Shown: positions 60,202 to 64,000 of the stretch, piece after piece | Position numbering within the stretch: the first letter of the stretch is position 1 | Layout: each line of letters opens with the position of its first letter | Assembly (NCBI GenBank): GCA_003254885.1 | Contig: QANT01005315.1 | Location: 1 to 64,000 of the forward strand | Length of the DNA stretch: 64,000 bases | Origin: Purshia tridentata | Taxonomy: Eukaryota > Streptophyta > Magnoliopsida > Rosales > Rosaceae | Direction: 5' to 3' | Position numbers and translations under genes: made by a program | The notes under the pieces: generated by a model | What the model was told of the DNA's origin: nothing | Seen by the model: only the letters and a program-made list of their open reading frames with translations | Database searches by the model: none

Positions 60202-61815
60202 TTAGGACACTAAATGTATCCAACGGGCGACGCTTGGCACTCCCTGATTGACCGCAAATGCCATGTAATAACCGGGTGGAGCAACCAGCCCACTTGGCGG
60301 CGCCGTACAGCTGATCTTGTAACGGCCGTTACCGTCCGGCACGGAGGGAGTAACAGCTAATTTGACCAGTCGTTGACCCTGCGAAAACGAATGCGTGGCA
60401 AAAGGCGCGCTTCCCAAATTAACCTCCACAAGTCCCACCAAGGGCAGCGGCACCGACACCAACACATCAAAAAGCTCCCCGTAACGCACTGTTTCAGGCA
60501 CCCCCTCAATCACGGGTCGGAGGTTTGCCCGGTCAGGACTCAAGTACTCGGGCGAAAACGCCTCGATTCGTAGCTCGGTGGGAAACTCAGCGTTGAATTT
60601 GTAAAAATAATTCGGATTGCTTCCCGCAATTAGTACTCGCCCGTCGGGTAACAGGTTCGCGGTAGAGTGATACATTCTGGGTACTGTACCCGGGTTCAAA
60701 GTCATGAACCGTAACGCAACCGGTTGATCGGGTCGGTAAAGAAGTGGGTACAAGCACGGATTGGAAGCCATCTGGAAGCCTTGGGTCCCAGCTTGCGCTC
60801 CATTGATGACCAAAACTTCTCCAGTCGGGAGCATGACCATGTCACCCATAATCCGCCCCAACGGCATATCCTCCATTTCCCAAGCCGGGTCGGACGCCGT
60901 GGCCACGATGCGCCCACAGCTACCGTGCGCAGGGGTGTCCGCGCGCTTCTCAATAAAGGCGCCGTACTGGGCGCCACCACAAACAACGATCACAGCCGTT
61001 GAATAGTCACCCACGAGCGCCAGCATGGCTGACGATCCGGCTGACGGGTAGTTACGTGGTCCTCCATCCAACGGTGGATATTGTCTCAAATTTCGATCAG
61101 CCTCGTAGTCATACAACACCGCCTTGTTGTTAGCGAAGATGAAAAGGTGGCCGTTCGGGAGGAGATGCACGTAAGGGTACAAGTTGTCCATCTGATTGTC
61201 CTCCATGTCAGCAAGGAACGGCAGCGAAACGGCGCCGTTTCTCCTGGGCGGATAATACTCCACCGTGTTGGCTGCTCTCCCGCCAACTATAATCACCGAC
61301 CCGTCTGGCAAAATCTGGTTCGTCGCGTACCACCTCCCGTTTGCCAATTCCACCTCAGCAAGCTCCACCCAGTCGCACGACCTGGTAGCCTCGCACGGGT
61401 CGAACTTCCGGATCTTCCTGAACCCGTCCATGTCCCCACCCGTTTGAAGCAAACTACCGTCCGGGAGGAACTGGCCGGAGGAGCACCAGGTGTCGGTGAG
61501 GAGCATGAGCGGTCGAATTTGATTTGTCTGAGGGTCGAAGAGGACGGAGTGGGCGTAGCAGTCGCGCTTCAAAACGGCGTCGTCCGGGTCGTTGCGGCAG
61601 TGACCTTTCCGGAGCATTTTGCGGGAGGGGCCGATGTTGGTCCGGTCCAGGAGCACCACAGTGTTGAAACGTGTCACGGCGGTGTGCATGGAAGCTATGC
61701 CGGCGTTGGCCACCAGGAGCTCCCACGTGCCTGGGAGGTCGGCACGTGCCAAGGCAGCCCACTGTAGTAGCACTACTAGTACGAGTGGTAGCCATTGCAA
61801 AGAAACGCAAGCCAT
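60202..61815 (-). CDS. Glyoxal/aldehyde oxidase, copper-radical type (537 aa, intronless)
   Basis: Single uninterrupted frame. Signal peptide at about residues 1-25 (LPLVLVVLLQWAALARA). Seven-blade propeller-type repeats with DGS/GG motifs lead to a C-terminal DUF1929 domain. All copper-radical residues known from galactose/glyoxal oxidases can be placed: C111 (TDTWCSSGQF) cross-linked to Y163 (GRWYATNQIL), axial Y382 with H383 (PRMYHSTANLL), and H475 (FATHSFSQGQ). These secreted enzymes oxidise simple aldehydes to acids with release of H2O2, in cell walls. From memory it is GLOX-like (plant aldehyde oxidase GLOX family). The frame is markedly GC-rich compared with the AT-rich neighbourhood, which creates long open frames on the opposite strand. 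Confidence 0.96.
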   Translation of the reverse strand: MACVSLQWLPLVLVVLLQWAALARADLPGTWELLVANAGIASMHTAVTRFNTVVLLDRTNIGPSRKMLRKGHCRNDPDDAVLKRDCYAHSVLFDPQTNQIRPLMLLTDTWCSSGQFLPDGSLLQTGGDMDGFRKIRKFDPCEATRSCDWVELAEVELANGRWYATNQILPDGSVIIVGGRAANTVEYYPPRRNGAVSLPFLADMEDNQMDNLYPYVHLLPNGHLFIFANNKAVLYDYEADRNLRQYPPLDGGPRNYPSAGSSAMLALVGDYSTAVIVVCGGAQYGAFIEKRADTPAHGSCGRIVATASDPAWEMEDMPLGRIMGDMVMLPTGEVLVINGAQAGTQGFQMASNPCLYPLLYRPDQPVALRFMTLNPGTVPRMYHSTANLLPDGRVLIAGSNPNYFYKFNAEFPTELRIEAFSPEYLSPDRANLRPVIEGVPETVRYGELFDVLVSVPLPLVGLVEVNLGSAPFATHSFSQGQRLVKLAVTPSVPDGNGRYKISCTAPPSGLVAPPGYYMAFAVNQGVPSVARWIHLVS

Positions 61816-64000
61816 AACTAGTGTTACTGTGTGAGTGAGAGGAAGTGAAGCTACTAAAAAGTATTAGAGAAGTTTTTGGTTAAAAAAAAAAGTATTAGAG
61901 CAGTTATTTGGTACAGTGAGGTCCACAACAAGACAAACAAGGCAGTGTCTCGTGGATTCGATAAATTCAAAGATAACGGTAGGAAGGCTGGGTCCGGTGG
62001 GAGAGCAAGCGTGTGTTAACTGGTCCCGTCGGATGACACGTAGGCAATCGCACGCTTGGCTTTCTTAAGGTGGAAGGTGAGTGACGTCATCAGAAAGTGA
62101 AACTGCTCGGACACAAGTGGTGGTCCCACTGAGTCTCTTGCCTTGCCTTGTCCTGCTTCTATTTCTTGACACCATGCTCTGCAACACTGTACTTTTAATT
62201 TCTTGGTTCTTCTATTCTTGTTGAATGTGGATTAATTACCTTGTACAATTTCAATCGTTATGGGGTAGTTGAAAAGCTTTGAAGCTGCATAATAGAGGGA
62301 GATTAATTAGAAATTAATCATAATTTGTATGTAAAGTTGTAAACTCTTTAATAAATAATCATGATCCGGCTGATTTTGATTTCCTTTGTAGTGCCAATGC
62401 AGTAACTTTCTAACTGATCTATCACGACTCATAATTATGATGTCAATTATTATCAGCATTATGATCGATCCATTGGAGGAAGTATCTTAACTCTCGACTC
62501 TTTAAGATTTAATAAAAGCTTTTTATCGTTTTTGGCCAAAATAAAATAAAATAAAGCTTTTTATCCTTTAAAGTGGAGGTCTTTTTCGGCTACTAGTCAA
62601 ATAGATTATAGATGAGCCTTGAGCCTTTGTCAGAGTACAAATTAATACCGAGAAGCCAAAGTATAATACTTCAGTGGGCCGACACAAATTACTATATATA
62701 TCATATATGCTCTTTTTTTATTTTTTTTCGGTCTGAAAAAAAAAGAAAAAGTGTGTTCATAATTAATATGACAATTTGATGGTATATATATGTACAGTAC
62801 CTCAATAACTATGCAGATCAAAATGGCTTATGATGATGTATGTTATCCATTCTCCAATGAGAGGATGCCAATGACTTATGAGTTTGGTGATAACTTGATA
62901 AGGTTCTTTAGGAGCCATATATACCATGGACGTATATAATGCACATAAACCAACCAAACCCTGAACCATGACAAATTCATGTCCTACTAGAACATAGGAG
63001 TTCAAAAACATCCAATTTTAAGTAGATAAATACGTACTTTATTAATTATATGACTTTCTTCTGTTCTGTAATATATTCTTACATATACTATACATTTATC
63101 AGTATGTTAATTATAAAATGATCGCTATAAAGATGTGATGATTGCTCGGAAAGAAGCTTTAATGAGTGGTGGTGATTCCTTTGATAATGAAATAGTCTAC
63201 AGGCATCATCCTCCAATTTAATTATTTATATATATGATGAACATATGATGCATGCCAGAAATTGTATATATAACAAGAGGAATAGTAATTTTAATTAATG
63301 TCCTTGATCATGCAAAAGAATTTAATTAGCATTTCATACAGCAAGCACTTGAGCGAAATGTGTATATACGTGTGTGTGTGTATTAAAGTTGAGGAAAGAC
63401 ATCATCATATACAAGGCTGGCCGGTGTTGGAACTTGGAATCGTGATCAAAGCAAAAATAAGTATATATAGAGATGAAGGATGCTTTATATATTATCCCTT
63501 TGACAATAGAACGCATGGTTTCGCAGCTGGAATCATATTCTATTTCTATAAATATATAGATATATATTATATATGATCGATGGCATGCAGAATATTGGTC
63601 AACTTCTGTCGGAAGTTTTTATTTAATATTCTTAGCCAGAGGCCCAGATCAGACCCATAATAATATTAATATGGGTATAAGCTTAATTAGGTCATACTTT
63701 CTTATACACAAAAATCTTTAGGTAAAGTCAGCTTCGAAATTAAGTTTCTGCCCAACCTAACAATCTTTGAAAGGTAGAAAACTCTAATAAATAGTTAGAC
63801 AGACATATGTGAGGAGTGAAATCAAATCATCACATTAGAGCAAAAATTAACACTCGACTAAACTCTTCTTAATCTTGATAAGCTTAATTATATCATATTA
63901 CAATTCGGCTTTTCAATTGTCACCCAAACTTTCACTTTAATCCTCTTTTTCAATTGCCTTTTCGTTTTTTGTTTTTTAAAGTGCCAATCTAGCTATAAGT
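61816..64000. other. GLOX promoter and intergenic to window end
   Basis: Upstream region of the oxidase, then AT-rich non-coding sequence. No gene supported before the window end. Confidence 0.5.
62082..62089. promoter_or_regulatory. Perfect bZIP palindrome TGACGTCA upstream of the oxidase
   Basis: TGACGTCA in GAGTGACGTCATCAG, 267-274 bp upstream of the oxidase ATG (minus-strand gene). It matches TGA/bZIP (as-1-type) half-site palindromes, which often mediate defence or oxidative stress responses; here only inferred. Confidence 0.45.

Noticed and set aside
61081-61767. A 228-codon plus-strand frame opposite the glyoxal oxidase
   Set aside because: GC-rich codon shadow of the real gene, with no recognisable domain.
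1-64000. CRISPR arrays, operons, prokaryotic terminators or riboswitches
   Set aside because: The window is plant nuclear DNA; the repeats seen are microsatellites, MITEs and tandem duplications without spacer structure.

Overview
This is plant nuclear DNA. It is AT-rich, has short GT-AG introns, nuclear tRNA genes, MITEs and plant-specific gene families. The protein families and gene structures suggest a woody eudicot, most likely Rosaceae (Prunus-like); the species is inference. All exon coordinates below were read by eye from splice signals and frame continuity.

Layout. 1-509 is the end of a hAT-like element. 3279-5155 (-) encodes an uncharacterised 430-aa acidic/Gln-rich protein. 7.6-8.8 kb is a nested transposon (a Mutator-like element inside a MITE). 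9-13.4 kb holds no gene I can support. 13.45-22.63 kb is a young tandem cluster: two universal stress protein genes (+) and four tau-class glutathione S-transferase genes (-), built by a 2.5-kb USP/GST unit duplication followed by a GST-only duplication. 22.6-25.9 kb is intergenic with a second copy of the MITE. 26.0-29.2 kb (+) is a RopGEF with a PRONE domain. A tRNA-Pro(AGG) lies at 29.7 kb (-), an 8-Cys lipid-transfer-type protein at 30.4 kb (+) and a 151-aa uncharacterised plant protein at 32.5-34.5 kb (-). 35-39 kb is repeat-rich, with a solo LTR inside a terminal-inverted-repeat element. 39.7-40.1 kb (-) is a two-exon gene for a small secreted Cys-rich peptide. 41.3-44.1 kb (-) is a PI31-type proteasome regulator, 44.8-45.3 kb (-) a small secreted/membrane protein, 47.1 kb (-) a tRNA-Gly(GCC) and 48.3-49.4 kb (+) a protein with an RH33-like N-terminus but no helicase domain. 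49.4-55.6 kb is gene-poor, 55.8-59.1 kb (+) is an NRT1/PTR family transporter and 60.2-61.8 kb (-) an intronless glyoxal/aldehyde (copper-radical) oxidase.

These are ordinary single plant genes, not an operon. The only clear functional neighbourhood is the USP/GST stress cluster, where duplication has placed USP-2 head-to-head with GST-1 and replaced its distal promoter. I found no evidence for a wholly new biological system. The most informative signals are the history of the USP/GST cluster, the nested transposons, the small Cys-rich peptide gene and the helicase-less RH33-like protein.
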